DNA from: Stakelama marina | Lineage (GTDB): Bacteria; Pseudomonadota; Alphaproteobacteria; Sphingomonadales; Sphingomonadaceae | Length of the DNA: 64,000 nucleotides | Direction of reading: 5' to 3' | Assembly (NCBI RefSeq): GCF_018122655.1 | Contig: NZ_JAGRQC010000001.1 | Coordinates: 1,240,001 to 1,304,000, forward strand | The notes under the pieces: generated by a model | Databases searched by the model: none | What the model was told of the DNA's origin: nothing | Seen by the model: the letters and a program-made list of their open reading frames with translations, nothing else | In this document: positions 43,016 through 52,131 of the stretch, piece after piece | Layout: each line of letters begins with the position of its first letter | How positions within the stretch are numbered: the first letter of the stretch is position 1 | Translations under genes and position numbers: made by a program

Positions 43016-44255
43016 CCAGCCTTGCCATTACGCTGCGCGGCACGAGAATGAACGCCGTGCCGTGCGCGGACATGCCGCCGGCTATCGCGCGAGCCGTATC
43101 GCCGGCGCCCCAGAAAGTATCGAAGCGGTTGGCACCCTTGATCGCGCCGCCGGTATCCTGCGCCACCCACAATCCCGTGGCGTCCGAACGGTCGAGCGAG
43201 AGGAATACCGGAGCGCCAAGCGGCATGAAATCGGGATCGGCTGCAACGCTCGCTTCTCCCGTCACCGGCAGCCCGAGCGCGCCAAGTGGTCCGGCACCGG
43301 TCAATCGGCGAAAGAAGACGAAGCTCTTGTTCTCGCGCATGATCGCCTGGCCCTGCGCCGGGTGCGCGTGGAGCCACGCGACCATGCCCTGCATCGAAGC
43401 CTGTCCGGGCGCGAGCAGCCCGCGTTCGCGCATCAGTTTGCCGATGCTCGTATAATCGCGGCCATTCTGCCCGGCATAGCCGACGCGCATCACCGATCCA
43501 TCGGGCAGGCGCAGCCGCCCCGAGCCCTGGATCTGCAGAAAGAATGCCTCGACCGGATCGGCTGCCCAGGCGAGTTCCAGCCCGCGCCCGGCAAGCGCGC
43601 CCTCCTCTATCTGGGTGCGGTCGTAATAGGGAATGAAAGCATCGCCCTGAACGCGCCCGCGAATTTTCTTGCCCTGCAGATTGTCGGTGAACAGCCCCAG
43701 ATCGACATCGATAAGGTCGTCGGGCTTGGCGTAGATCGGGGTCTGATAGGCTCCGCCGCGGTGGCGCGAAGCATGAATTTCAGGCTCGTAATAACCCGTC
43801 GCGAATGCTTCGCCGCTCCCCACCTGCACGGTGGCGAAATTCTGCTGGAAGAATCGCAACGCACCGGCGTCGCCGACCGAATCGGCTATGCGGCATACCC
43901 TGGCCCAGTCATTCGCGGTCGTAAGACCCGAAATATCGTTGCGCGACATGAGCGAGGGGCAGGACCGCCGAAACGCCTGCAACGCCCGCGCGGCGCCTAC
44001 CTGACCTATCGGAAGCTGCGATACCGCCGGTCCGGCGACGATCCCGCTCTGCGCGGCAGTAGCGGCGCCTGTCGGAGCGGATGGTGCGGCAACAGGCGAC
44101 ATCGGCGTTGCCGGCGGCGGTTGGCGGACGGGCAGCGGTCTGTTGCTGCCATAGCCATATCCGGCGGTTGCCGGAGGCCCTGCCGCAGGAGGAACGATCC
44201 CGCCGGTGCAACTGCCCAGCAGCACCGCGAGCGCCGCCACCCCCCATTTTTTCAT
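42990..44255 (-). CDS. mltA: membrane-bound lytic murein transglycosylase A
   Basis: Periplasmic lipoprotein (signal GVAALAVLLGSCTGG with a SC lipobox) that cleaves peptidoglycan to 1,6-anhydro-muropeptides. It has 421 residues: a proline-rich linker (30-80), the MltA domain (FATGYYEPEIHASR, GSGRLRLPDG, YTSIGKLMRERGLL) and the C-terminal 3D domain with the catalytic aspartate in VAQDTGGAIKGANRFD. It lies between the Tim44-domain gene and smr on the same strand, a common alphaproteobacterial order. Confidence 0.95.
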   Translation of the reverse strand: MKKWGVAALAVLLGSCTGGIVPPAAGPPATAGYGYGSNRPLPVRQPPPATPMSPVAAPSAPTGAATAAQSGIVAGPAVSQLPIGQVGAARALQAFRRSCPSLMSRNDISGLTTANDWARVCRIADSVGDAGALRFFQQNFATVQVGSGEAFATGYYEPEIHASRHRGGAYQTPIYAKPDDLIDVDLGLFTDNLQGKKIRGRVQGDAFIPYYDRTQIEEGALAGRGLELAWAADPVEAFFLQIQGSGRLRLPDGSVMRVGYAGQNGRDYTSIGKLMRERGLLAPGQASMQGMVAWLHAHPAQGQAIMRENKSFVFFRRLTGAGPLGALGLPVTGEASVAADPDFMPLGAPVFLSLDRSDATGLWVAQDTGGAIKGANRFDTFWGAGDTARAIAGGMSAHGTAFILVPRSVMARLGADGRTTP

Positions 44256-44260
44256 GCCCG

Positions 44261-44905
44261 TCAGGCCTCGTCGGTTTCCACCAGTTTCCAGTTCGGATCA
44301 TCGCTCTTCAGCGTGCGCCCGAAGGTCCAGAGATCATGCGTTTCGACGGCATCGCTCAACGATCCGGCGACGACATTGCCATCCGCATCGCGCGTGACCG
44401 CCGCAATATCCGCGTCGAAGCGCACGGTGATCTGCGCTGCGCCGCGTTCTACCGAGGCATCGACGATATTGGCGCGCTCGATCGAGACGAGGCGGTTTTC
44501 AAGCGTATGCCCGGCCTTTTCGCGCTCGTCGATCGCGGTGACGAACGCTTCCTGCACATCGCCGCCCACCAGCCATTCCAGCGTCTTGCGGTCGCCCTTC
44601 CAAAAGGCTTCCAGAATCATCCGATATGCCGATTTCGCGCCTTCAAGGAATTGCGCGACGTCGAACTCCGAATCGGCCGCGACCAGCGCACGGATGCCCT
44701 GTTCCGCATTGCTGTCGACACTGCGCGTTCCTGCGTCGCGCAACTCGGTCGGCATGTCGATCGTGCGCGGCGTCGGTTGTGTCGCAAGCCGTTCTTCGGC
44801 CGGCTTCACAAGCGGCTGTTCATGGCCGGTGCGCTTGCCGAGCACCGAATAGAGTCGCAGCGCCAGAAAACCGGCGACCATGGCGAGGAGAACGATATAA
44901 AGCAC
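44261..44905 (-). CDS. Tim44-domain (TimA-like) membrane protein
   Basis: A 214-residue membrane-anchored protein. The GTG at 44905 follows a perfect GGAGGAATA ribosome site and gives an immediate membrane helix (LYIVLLAMVAGFLALRLYSV), so I chose it over upstream codons. After a short linker comes the Tim44-like domain (about 70-214; FLEGAKSAYRMILEAFWKGD, LVGGDVQEAFVTAI, VETHDLWTFGRTLKSDDPNW). Mitochondrial Tim44 recruits Hsp70 to the import channel; the bacterial role is not settled. It lies next to mltA and divergent from secB. Confidence 0.9.
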   Translation of the reverse strand: MLYIVLLAMVAGFLALRLYSVLGKRTGHEQPLVKPAEERLATQPTPRTIDMPTELRDAGTRSVDSNAEQGIRALVAADSEFDVAQFLEGAKSAYRMILEAFWKGDRKTLEWLVGGDVQEAFVTAIDEREKAGHTLENRLVSIERANIVDASVERGAAQITVRFDADIAAVTRDADGNVVAGSLSDAVETHDLWTFGRTLKSDDPNWKLVETDEA

Positions 44906-45062
44906 TATTCCTCCGAACTTCTGACCGAATACATAAGGGCAAGCGCGCGCCGATTCAAATGCCGCGCACCGACCGTTGAACTGACGGCGACCGCCTGCTA
45001 CGCGCGGCGCGATATGGAATGCGGGTACCCCGCTTCGATTTTCCGACGAAAAGGATGATGAG

Positions 45063-45587
45063 ATGGCCGAGCAGGAAAACGGCAACCCCAATGGCGAACC
45101 CGCAGCGAACGGCGCCGACACCGGGCCGATGGTCAACATGATTTCGCAATATGTGAAGGATTTCTCGTTCGAGAATCCTAATTCGCCGGCCGTTTATCAG
45201 CAGACCGACGCGCCGCAGATCGATGTTCAGTTCAACATCGGCGCCAACCAGGTCGGCGACGATATGCACGAAGTGATCCTGAAGATCGAAGCCAAGGCGG
45301 AGACGAACGGCACCGCCTCGTTCCTCGTCGATCTCAGCTATGCTGGCCTGTTCGGCATCCGCAACGTGCCCGCCGAGCATCTGCAGCCGTTTCTCTTTGC
45401 CGAAGCGCCTCGCCTGCTCTTCCCCTTTGCCCGCCGCATTCTGGCCGACGCGGTTCGCGACGGCGGCTTCCCGCCGCTGATGCTCGAGCCGATCGATTTC
45501 AACGGCCTTTATCTGCAGCAGTCGCAGCAGCAGGGCGGCAATGTCGAAGGCACCGGCTCGGTCAGCCCGGAAGCCGGCAACGCCTGA
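45063..45587 (+). CDS. secB: protein-export chaperone SecB
   Basis: Cytosolic tetrameric chaperone keeping precursors unfolded for SecA. The 174-residue protein has an acidic N-terminal extension (residues 1-20) and then the SecB fold: ISQYVKDFSFENPNSP, IDVQFNIGA, VILKIEAKAE, YAGLFGIRNVPAEHLQPFL and the conserved FPPLMLEPIDFNGLYLQQ near the end. Its place beside the Tim44 gene is typical of alphaproteobacteria. A GAT-GATGAG ribosome site region precedes the ATG. Confidence 0.97.
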   Translation: MAEQENGNPNGEPAANGADTGPMVNMISQYVKDFSFENPNSPAVYQQTDAPQIDVQFNIGANQVGDDMHEVILKIEAKAETNGTASFLVDLSYAGLFGIRNVPAEHLQPFLFAEAPRLLFPFARRILADAVRDGGFPPLMLEPIDFNGLYLQQSQQQGGNVEGTGSVSPEAGNA

Positions 45588-45613
45588 CGACCCCGTAGCG
45601 GGGGATTGCCGCG

Positions 45614-47185
45614 ATGAACCTCGCCAAATCGCTGGGATCGGTCGGCGGACTGACGCTCGTCAGCCGCATCCTGGCGCTGGGCCGCGACACGCTGCAGGCG
45701 ACATTCGTCGGCGCAGGTTTCGCATCCGATGCGTTTCTGGTGGCCTTCCGGCTGCCCAACATGTTCCGTTCGCTATTCGCGGAAGGCGCGTTCGCATCGG
45801 CCTTTATCCCGATGTTCAACCGCAAGGTCGGCGAGGCGGACGATCTGAACGCGGGACTGCGATTCGCCGAACAGGCGCTTGCCGTCCTGTTCCCCGTGCT
45901 GCTGGTGATGACGATCGTCATGCTGGCCGCCGCGTGGCCGCTGACCTGGATGCTTTCGCTCGGCTTCAAAGAGCAGAACCCCTCGCCCGAACAGTTCGAC
46001 TATGCGGTGACGCTGTCGCGGTTCACCATTCCCTATCTGATGCTGATCTCGCTCGCCTCGCTGCTGGGCGGAATCCTCAATTCGCTCAACAAATTCTGGG
46101 TGAATGCCGCGGCCCCTATTCTGCTGAACGTCGCAATGGTCAGCGCGCTGTGGTTTTTCCACGGCGATACGCCCGAACAGACCGCGCGCATCCAGGCCAT
46201 GTCGGTAACGATCGGCGGGATGCTCCAGCTCGGCTGGCTGATGCTCGCCTGCCACAAGGCCGGGGTCAGCCTGAAATTGCGCCGCCCCAGGCTTGATCCC
46301 GATATCAAGCGCCTGCTGAAGCTGATCCTGCCCGCCGCGGCGGGCGCCGGTGCGACGCAAGTCAATCTGCTCGTCTCGACGGCGCTCGCCGGGGGCCTGC
46401 TCGGCGCAGGGTCGATCTCGGCGATCTACTATGCCGACCGTCTCAACCAGCTTCCACTCGGCATGATCGGTATCGGGCTGGGCACGATTCTGCTGCCGAC
46501 GATCTCGCGCCAGCTCGGCGCGAAGCAGGATGCGCAGGCGATGGACACGCAGAATCGCGGCATCGAACTCGCGCTGTTCCTGACGCTTCCGGCGACCGCA
46601 GCCTTCATCTTTGCGGCCGAACCGATCGTGCGCGGACTGTTCCAGCATGGCCAGTTCGACGCCGCCGACACGGTACGCACGACCTGGGCGCTCGCCGCGT
46701 TTTCGCTCGGCCTGCCTTCCTATGTGCTGGTGAAGGTACTCACACCTGGCTTCTATGCCCGCCACGATACGCGCACGCCCGTGCGCTTCGCGATCATCTC
46801 GGTCGGCGTGAACATCGTCGGCAACCTGATTCTGATTCCGACCATCGGCACCGTCGGCCCGCCGCTCGCCACGGCGATCGCAGCGACGGTCAACACCGCG
46901 CTCCTGTATCGCACGCTGGTCCAGCGCGGGCATTTTACGGCCGACGCCCGGCTGAAACGCCGCATCCCCAGGCTCGCGCTCGCGGCGGCGGTGATGGGCG
47001 TTGCGCTGTTCTTCCTCCGCAGCCCGATCCGGCCCTACACGCACGGCTCGCTGTTCATCACGCTGCCGACGCTCGGTGCAATGGTGGCCGCAGGCATTGC
47101 CATCTACGCGCTGGCCTGCTTCATCACACGCGCATATGGCGTCGCCGACCTTCGCGCGATGCTGCGTCGAAGCCCCGCAAACTGA
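45614..47185 (+). CDS. murJ: lipid II flippase MurJ
   Basis: Polytopic membrane protein (523 residues, about 14 helices) that flips the peptidoglycan precursor lipid II. Signatures: KSLGSVGGLTLVSRILALGR with the helix-1 arginine, AFLVAFRLPNMFRSLFAEG, AFASAFIPMFNRK and the mid-protein FIFAAEPIVRGLFQHGQFD. It starts 26 bp after secB and ends 11 bp before trpS, so the three may form one transcript. Confidence 0.97.
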   Translation: MNLAKSLGSVGGLTLVSRILALGRDTLQATFVGAGFASDAFLVAFRLPNMFRSLFAEGAFASAFIPMFNRKVGEADDLNAGLRFAEQALAVLFPVLLVMTIVMLAAAWPLTWMLSLGFKEQNPSPEQFDYAVTLSRFTIPYLMLISLASLLGGILNSLNKFWVNAAAPILLNVAMVSALWFFHGDTPEQTARIQAMSVTIGGMLQLGWLMLACHKAGVSLKLRRPRLDPDIKRLLKLILPAAAGAGATQVNLLVSTALAGGLLGAGSISAIYYADRLNQLPLGMIGIGLGTILLPTISRQLGAKQDAQAMDTQNRGIELALFLTLPATAAFIFAAEPIVRGLFQHGQFDAADTVRTTWALAAFSLGLPSYVLVKVLTPGFYARHDTRTPVRFAIISVGVNIVGNLILIPTIGTVGPPLATAIAATVNTALLYRTLVQRGHFTADARLKRRIPRLALAAAVMGVALFFLRSPIRPYTHGSLFITLPTLGAMVAAGIAIYALACFITRAYGVADLRAMLRRSPAN

Positions 47186-47196
47186 CAAGGACCACC

Positions 47197-48204
47197 ATGC
47201 GTATCGTCTCCGGCATCCAGACCACCGGCAATCTGCACCTCGGCAATTATCTGGGGGCGATCAAGCAATGGGTGGCGATGCAGGACGATGTCGCGGCAAA
47301 GGGCGGCGACTGCCTGTTCTTCCTCGCCGATCTGCACTCGCTGACCGTCGCGATTCCGCCGGCGGAACGCGCCGCGACGACAATCGAAATGGCCGCGACG
47401 CTGATCGCCGCCGGCATCGATCCGGCCAAGGCGATCCTGTTCAACCAGGCACGCGTTCCAGCCCATGCGGAGCTATGCTGGATTCTGCAGGGCACCGCGC
47501 GGATGGGCTGGCTGAACCGCATGACGCAGTGGAAGGACAAGGCGGGCAAGAACCGCGAGGGTGCAAGCGTCGGCCTGTTCACCTATCCGGTGCTTCAGGC
47601 CGCCGACGTGCTCGTTTACAACGCCACGCACGTGCCGGTGGGCGAGGATCAGAAACAGCATCTTGAGCTGGCGCGCGACATCGCCACCAAGTTCAACACA
47701 GATTTCGACACCGAACTCTTCACGCTTCCCGAACCGTTCATCTCAAAGGCCGCGCCGCGCATCATGTCACTGCGCGATGGCCAGGCGAAGATGTCGAAAT
47801 CCGATCCTTCGGACATGACGCGCATCAACCTGACCGACGATGATGACGTGATCGCGCAGAAATTCCGCAAGGCGCGTACCGATCCCGAACCGCTTCCGGA
47901 CAGTTTCGACCAACTCGAATCGCGTGCCGAAGCGCGCAATCTGGTCACGATATTCGCTGCACTCGCCGATCACGAACCGCAATCGGTGGTGGAAGAATAT
48001 GCCGGTCAGGGCTTCGGCGCGTTCAAGCCGGCGCTGGCCGATCTGGCCGTCGCCAGGCTCGGCCCGATCCGCAGTCGGCTGAATCAGCTGCTGGCGGACA
48101 AGGCGGCGGTCGCGGCGCATCTGAAAGAAGGCGCCGAACGCGCCGATGCACTCGCGGCGCCAATCCTCAAACAGGCACAGGAAGCGGTCGGCCTTCAGGT
48201 CTGA
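47197..48204 (+). CDS. trpS: tryptophanyl-tRNA synthetase
   Basis: Class Ic synthetase charging tRNA-Trp. The HIGH-like motif is in TTGNLHLGNYLGA near the start and the KMSKS loop is at residues 198-202 (QAKMSKSDPSD). The substrate pocket FLADLHSLT is also present. Its 335 residues match the bacterial enzyme. It ends about 115 bp before the convergent dnaA gene, with a long hairpin between. Confidence 0.97.
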   Translation: MRIVSGIQTTGNLHLGNYLGAIKQWVAMQDDVAAKGGDCLFFLADLHSLTVAIPPAERAATTIEMAATLIAAGIDPAKAILFNQARVPAHAELCWILQGTARMGWLNRMTQWKDKAGKNREGASVGLFTYPVLQAADVLVYNATHVPVGEDQKQHLELARDIATKFNTDFDTELFTLPEPFISKAAPRIMSLRDGQAKMSKSDPSDMTRINLTDDDDVIAQKFRKARTDPEPLPDSFDQLESRAEARNLVTIFAALADHEPQSVVEEYAGQGFGAFKPALADLAVARLGPIRSRLNQLLADKAAVAAHLKEGAERADALAAPILKQAQEAVGLQV

Positions 48205-48234
48205 GCGTCCGCTTACAGCGCTGGACCGATCCTA

Positions 48235-48290
48235 GGTCGGGGTGGAAAGAAATCGCGAGCGACCCGACTTCAGCGTTTTCCACCCCGACC
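48235..48290. terminator. long hairpin between convergent trpS and dnaA
   Basis: GGTCGGGGTGGAAA at 48235-48248 pairs perfectly with TTTCCACCCCGACC at 48277-48290 (14 bp, 28-nt loop). A/T bases flank the stem inside rather than outside the arms. It probably acts as a bidirectional terminator between the two genes, or is a small chromosomal palindromic repeat. Confidence 0.5.
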
Positions 48291-48318
48291 CGCCCCCAAG
48301 GGGGATCCGGTCAGCCGA

Positions 48319-49725
48319 TCAACCTTCCAGTTCGCGCATCAGCGTACGCACTGCGCCGTCGATCTCCGCGTCCTTGCCGCGCAAATCCTCGATACGCCGT
48401 ACTGCATGAATGACGGTCGAATGATCGCGGTTGCCGAATTTGCGCCCGATCTCCGGCAGTGAGCGAGTCGTCAGCCGTTTGGCGAGATACATCGCGATCT
48501 GGCGCGGGCGTGCGATGACCACGGCGCGGCGCGCAGATACGAGGTCGAGCTGGCGCACCTCGAAATGCGCGGACACGGCGCGCTGGATCTCGTCGATCGT
48601 GATCCGCCGCTGCGGCCCGCGCAGCACCTCGCCCAGCGTCTGCACGGCAAAGTCCATCGTGACCTTCTCACCGATAAGCTGCGCATAGGCGATGACACGG
48701 TTGAGCGCGCCTTCCAGTTCACGAACGCTGCCGCTCAGCCGGCTGGCGAGCAGGTCGAGAACATCCTGCGGAACTTCCGCACCCGGCGTATCGGCAAGCT
48801 TGCGATCGAGGATCGCGCGGCGCAGGTCGAGCTCGGGCGCCTTGATGTCGGCGACCAGCCCCGATCCCAGGCGCCCGACGAGGCGGCTGTCCACCCCGTC
48901 GAGCGCCTGGGGATGGCGATCGGCTGCGATTACCAGCCGCTTCCCCTCGCTCATGAACTCGTTGACGGTGTGGAGGCATTCCTCCTGCGTCGAATCCTTG
49001 CCCGCGATGAATTGCAGATCGTCAATCATCAGCAGATCGACGGCCCGAAGCCGCGCCTTGAACGCAAAGGTGTCGCGCGATCGCAGCGCCTGAACGAACT
49101 CGAACATGAAGCGCTCGGCGGGCATGTAGATCGCGGTCGCTTCGGGGTTCGCGTTCAGGAACTCGTGCCCGATCGCATGCATCAGGTGCGTCTTGCCTTG
49201 CCCGGTCGTGCTGTGGAGATACAGCGGGCTGAACCGCGGCCGCCCCGCTTCGGCAAGCGCGCGAGCCGCGTTGAACGCGACCCGGTTCGAAGCACCGACG
49301 ACGAACCGGTCGAAGGTGAAGCGCGGATCGAAGCGATAGCGCTCGCCAACCGGCTTTTTCGGCGCAGCGAGCTTTTCGACACGCGGCTGCGGGTCGACAC
49401 GCGGCTGCGGGGCTTCCTCGGCCTTTACGACGCGCGGTGCCTTTTGCTCGCGCACCGTTTCGACCTGCACGCTGCGGACATGCGGCAACAGCGCGCGAAA
49501 TTCATAGGTTAGCCGGTCGGCATAGTGGTTCTTGACCCAATTGGTCATGAACGCCGACGGCAGCCCCAGACGCACGACATCGGGGTCGGCGCAATCGATC
49601 AGCGCAATCGGCTTCAGCCACTGGTCGAAGAGCCGCTGGCCGGCCGAGGCGCGGAGGTTCTCGCGAATGCGAGTCCATGCCTGGGTCTTGTCGGCGGTCC
49701 TCTCCAGTTCAGCCTCCCGAATCAC
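48319..49725 (-). CDS. dnaA: chromosomal replication initiator DnaA
   Basis: AAA+ ATPase that opens oriC. I chose GTG 49725 (VIREAELERTADK), which has an AGGGGGAT ribosome site; this gives 468 residues. Domain I is about 1-90 (AWTRIRENLRASAGQRLFDQ), domain II a linker (110-150), and domain III begins at RYRFDPRFTFDRFVVG. The P-loop is STTGQGKTH with Lys178, Walker B is LLMIDDLQFI, and the DNA-binding signature NRDHSTVIHAVRRIE is near the C-terminus. The first P-loop residue is Ser instead of the usual Gly. rpsT lies upstream on the same strand. Confidence 0.96.
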   Translation of the reverse strand: MIREAELERTADKTQAWTRIRENLRASAGQRLFDQWLKPIALIDCADPDVVRLGLPSAFMTNWVKNHYADRLTYEFRALLPHVRSVQVETVREQKAPRVVKAEEAPQPRVDPQPRVEKLAAPKKPVGERYRFDPRFTFDRFVVGASNRVAFNAARALAEAGRPRFSPLYLHSTTGQGKTHLMHAIGHEFLNANPEATAIYMPAERFMFEFVQALRSRDTFAFKARLRAVDLLMIDDLQFIAGKDSTQEECLHTVNEFMSEGKRLVIAADRHPQALDGVDSRLVGRLGSGLVADIKAPELDLRRAILDRKLADTPGAEVPQDVLDLLASRLSGSVRELEGALNRVIAYAQLIGEKVTMDFAVQTLGEVLRGPQRRITIDEIQRAVSAHFEVRQLDLVSARRAVVIARPRQIAMYLAKRLTTRSLPEIGRKFGNRDHSTVIHAVRRIEDLRGKDAEIDGAVRTLMRELEG

Positions 49726-50084
49726 AGTTACGCATCCCCCTGTCACGGGCGCCGCCCCCGCCGCCCGAATCACCGGCAAAACCTCACCCCCAGCCGGAAT
49801 CGACATCCGGCTGACGTACAAAGCTTCGTTTGACCCCCACACGGCGAGAACATCGCCTGGGAGAGATTGTTTAGAGAGAGCGGAGCGAGTCGATCAAGAG
49901 GCGGACATGTAACGAAACCGAAATATAGTTGTTGACAGCCCGGCGACGTAGGAAATGCGTCGAATTTCTTCGATTATGCCTATTTTTCAACTAGTTATCT
50001 CCTGGTTCACGCTGCCAAGCCAATCCGACTCGTGGAGAGTCCGTCGCTATGATTGAGGATCGTCATTGCGGAAGCAGAACGACG
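49726..50084. other. dnaA-rpsT intergenic region
   Basis: About 360 bp with an AT-rich core near 49910-50010 (AACCGAAATATAGTTGTTGAC, TATGCCTATTTTTCAACTAG). It should hold the dnaA promoter. I found no TTATCCACA-type DnaA boxes, so it does not look like oriC. The rpsT terminator lies at its right end. Confidence 0.5.
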
Positions 50085-50113
50085 AAAAGCCCCGCCGGCG
50101 ATGCCGACGGGGC
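50085..50113 (-). terminator. rpsT: rpsT terminator
   Basis: On the minus strand GCCCCGTCGGC-ATC-GCCGGCGGGGC forms an 11-bp stem (one mismatch) followed by TTTTCG, directly after the rpsT stop. This is a good intrinsic terminator that would separate rpsT from dnaA. Confidence 0.8.
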
Positions 50114-50145
50114 AATTGCTTTTCGATCGGTGAAACTGTCGGCTG

Positions 50146-50409
50146 TCAGCCGAGCGCGGCGACGCGCTTCGTCAGTCGCGAGAATTTCCGCGCAGCAGTG
50201 TTCTTGTGCAGCACACCCTTGGCAACGCCGCGCGCCAGTTCGGGCTGGGCAGCCTTCAGCGCGTCGGCAGCAGCGGTCTTGTCACCGGCGGCGAGCGCGG
50301 TTTCGACCTTCTTCACCTGAGTCCGGATGCGGCTGATGCGGGCGCCGTTGATCTCGGCGCGACGGGTGTTGCGACGGATGCGCTTCTTGGCCTGCGGCGT
50401 ATTCGCCAT
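50146..50409 (-). CDS. rpsT: 30S ribosomal protein S20
   Basis: Primary 16S rRNA-binding protein of the small subunit, 87 residues: [20 protein letters not shown], then [39 protein letters not shown]. The start is the ATG at 50409. It lies between mutM and dnaA on the same strand, the order known from Caulobacter and relatives. Confidence 0.97.
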   Translation of the reverse strand: MANTPQAKKRIRRNTRRAEINGARISRIRTQVKKVETALAAGDKTAAADALKAAQPELARGVAKGVLHKNTAARKFSRLTKRVAALG

Positions 50410-50510
50410 GCTTGCTAAATTCCTGATCTGCGTAAAAAGAGGTCCCGGCAACGCCGAAGCGCTCGGGAAAGCGCGCCCATTAGCGGCTGTTGCCGCCGCG
50501 GTCAACCGGT

Positions 50511-51323
50511 TCAGCGCTGGCAGGCCGGGCACCAGAAGGTCGAACGCCCGCCTTCGACATAGCGGCGCACGGTTCCGCCGCACTCGCACGCCAGCCCTTC
50601 GCGGCCATAGACGAGGAATTTCTTGGAGAAATATCCCAGCTCGCCATCGGGCCGCGCATAATCGCGCAGGGTGGAACCACCCGCCGCTATCGCCTCTTCG
50701 AGCACGCGCCGAATCGCTGTTGTCAGCGCCGCCAGCCGCTGTCGTGAAATACGCCCGCCCGCACGCTTCGGCGAGATGCCGGCAAGATGCAGCGCTTCGC
50801 AGACATAGATGTTGCCGAGCCCGGCTATGACCCGTTGATCGAGCAGCAACGTCTTTACCGACGCCTTGCGACCGGCAAATGCCGCGGCAAAATAGTCGGC
50901 AGTGATATCGGGGCCGAGCGGCTCGGGCCCCAGCGCGGCAAAGGCGGGCCATTCGGCAAGCGAATCGGTCGGCACGATATCGAGCGAGCCGAAACGTCGC
51001 GGATCGTTGAGCACCGCGACGCTGCCCGATTCGGTTTCGAGCAGGAAGTGATCGTGCGGGAGCAACGCATCCGGTTGCAGCCGCCAGCGCCCCGACATGC
51101 CGAGGTGAAAGATCAGCGTGTCGCCCCGATCGGTATCGATCAGCCCATATTTGGCGCGGCGGCGAAGCCCCGTAACGACGGCGCCGGTCAATCGCTGGAC
51201 GATATCGACCGGAATCGCGCGACGCAGATCGGCTCGCCGTGCCTCGACACGGGACAGGCGCTGCGAATCGAGGACCGGGCGAAGGCCGCGGACGGTGGTT
51301 TCCACCTCTGGAAGTTCGGGCAT
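50511..51323 (-). CDS. mutM: formamidopyrimidine-DNA glycosylase
   Basis: Base-excision repair glycosylase/AP lyase for 8-oxoguanine and formamidopyrimidines. The ATG at 51323 exposes the catalytic N-terminal Pro2-Glu3 ([15 protein letters not shown]). The H2TH domain includes [20 protein letters not shown], and the C-terminal zinc finger is CECGGTVRR with CPACQR. The 270-residue length fits. It is divergent from ubiE with a 60-bp gap. Confidence 0.97.
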   Translation of the reverse strand: MPELPEVETTVRGLRPVLDSQRLSRVEARRADLRRAIPVDIVQRLTGAVVTGLRRRAKYGLIDTDRGDTLIFHLGMSGRWRLQPDALLPHDHFLLETESGSVAVLNDPRRFGSLDIVPTDSLAEWPAFAALGPEPLGPDITADYFAAAFAGRKASVKTLLLDQRVIAGLGNIYVCEALHLAGISPKRAGGRISRQRLAALTTAIRRVLEEAIAAGGSTLRDYARPDGELGYFSKKFLVYGREGLACECGGTVRRYVEGGRSTFWCPACQR

Positions 51324-51383
51324 TGCGAAACAGCAGCTAGGTAGCGTTTGCCCCCGCCACAAGCCTTGGCTAGAGCGATCGCC

Positions 51384-52115
51384 ATGACCGATACCGTCTC
51401 CTTCGGATATGAAGATGTCGCGCCCGGCGAAAAGACCCGCCGGGTCGGCGGCGTGTTTTCCAGCGTGGCGTCCAGCTACGACATCATGAACGACGCCATG
51501 TCGGGCGGCATGCACCGACTATGGAAGGACCGTTTCGTGCGCCGCGTGAAACCGCGCGAGGGCGAACAGATCCTCGATATGGCGGGCGGCACCGGCGACA
51601 TCGCGTTCCGGCTTGCCAAATCCGGCGCGAGCATCACCGTGGCCGACATCAATCCGGCGATGCTGGAAGTGGGCATTGAGCGCGCCCAGAAGCGTGGCTT
51701 CGACGGGCTGGTGTGGACCGAAGCCAATGCCGAGACGCTGACCTTTCCCGACCGGTTCTTCGATGCCTATACGATCGCATTCGGCATCCGAAACGTAACC
51801 GACATTCCGGCGGCGCTTCGCGAGGCGCACCGCGTGCTGCGGCGCGGAGGGCGCTTTTTCTGCCTCGAATTCTCGACCACGCTCTGGCCCGGCTTTGCCG
51901 ATGTGTACGATGCCTATTCGCACCATCTGGTCCCGAAGCTCGGCAAGCTGCTCGCCAACGACGAGGACAGCTATCGCTACCTGATCGAATCGATCCGCCG
52001 CTTCCCCGACATGGAAAGCTTCAAGGGCATGATCGCGGAAGCGGGCTTTACCCAGACCAAGGTCGAGCCGCTTCTCGGCGGGCTGGTCGCGATCCACAGC
52101 GGCTGGAAAATCTGA
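51384..52115 (+). CDS. ubiE: ubiquinone/menaquinone biosynthesis methyltransferase UbiE
   Basis: SAM-dependent C-methyltransferase of quinone biosynthesis, 243 residues. The start is ATG 51384 (TDTVSFGYEDVAPGEKTRRV). The family motifs VFSSVASSYDIMNDAMSGGM, the SAM site LDMAGGTGDIA, FDAYTIAFGIRNVTD and RFFCLEFS are present. ubiB follows 16 bp later, so the two are an operon; alphaproteobacteria of this type use ubiquinone. Confidence 0.97.
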   Translation: MTDTVSFGYEDVAPGEKTRRVGGVFSSVASSYDIMNDAMSGGMHRLWKDRFVRRVKPREGEQILDMAGGTGDIAFRLAKSGASITVADINPAMLEVGIERAQKRGFDGLVWTEANAETLTFPDRFFDAYTIAFGIRNVTDIPAALREAHRVLRRGGRFFCLEFSTTLWPGFADVYDAYSHHLVPKLGKLLANDEDSYRYLIESIRRFPDMESFKGMIAEAGFTQTKVEPLLGGLVAIHSGWKI

Positions 52116-52131
52116 GAAGGATGAAAAAGGC

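Noticed and set aside
41168..44852. Long plus-strand open frames (601 and 693 codons) opposite GGDEF-EAL, smr and mltA
   Set aside because: Antisense shadows; the minus-strand proteins carry full sets of family motifs.
48235..48290. A small RNA gene between trpS and dnaA
   Set aside because: A 14-bp stem with a 28-nt loop between convergent genes is better explained as a terminator or palindromic repeat; there is no promoter in front.
49726..50145. Chromosomal origin (oriC) next to dnaA
   Set aside because: The AT-rich gap has no recognisable DnaA boxes, and in many alphaproteobacteria oriC is not beside dnaA.
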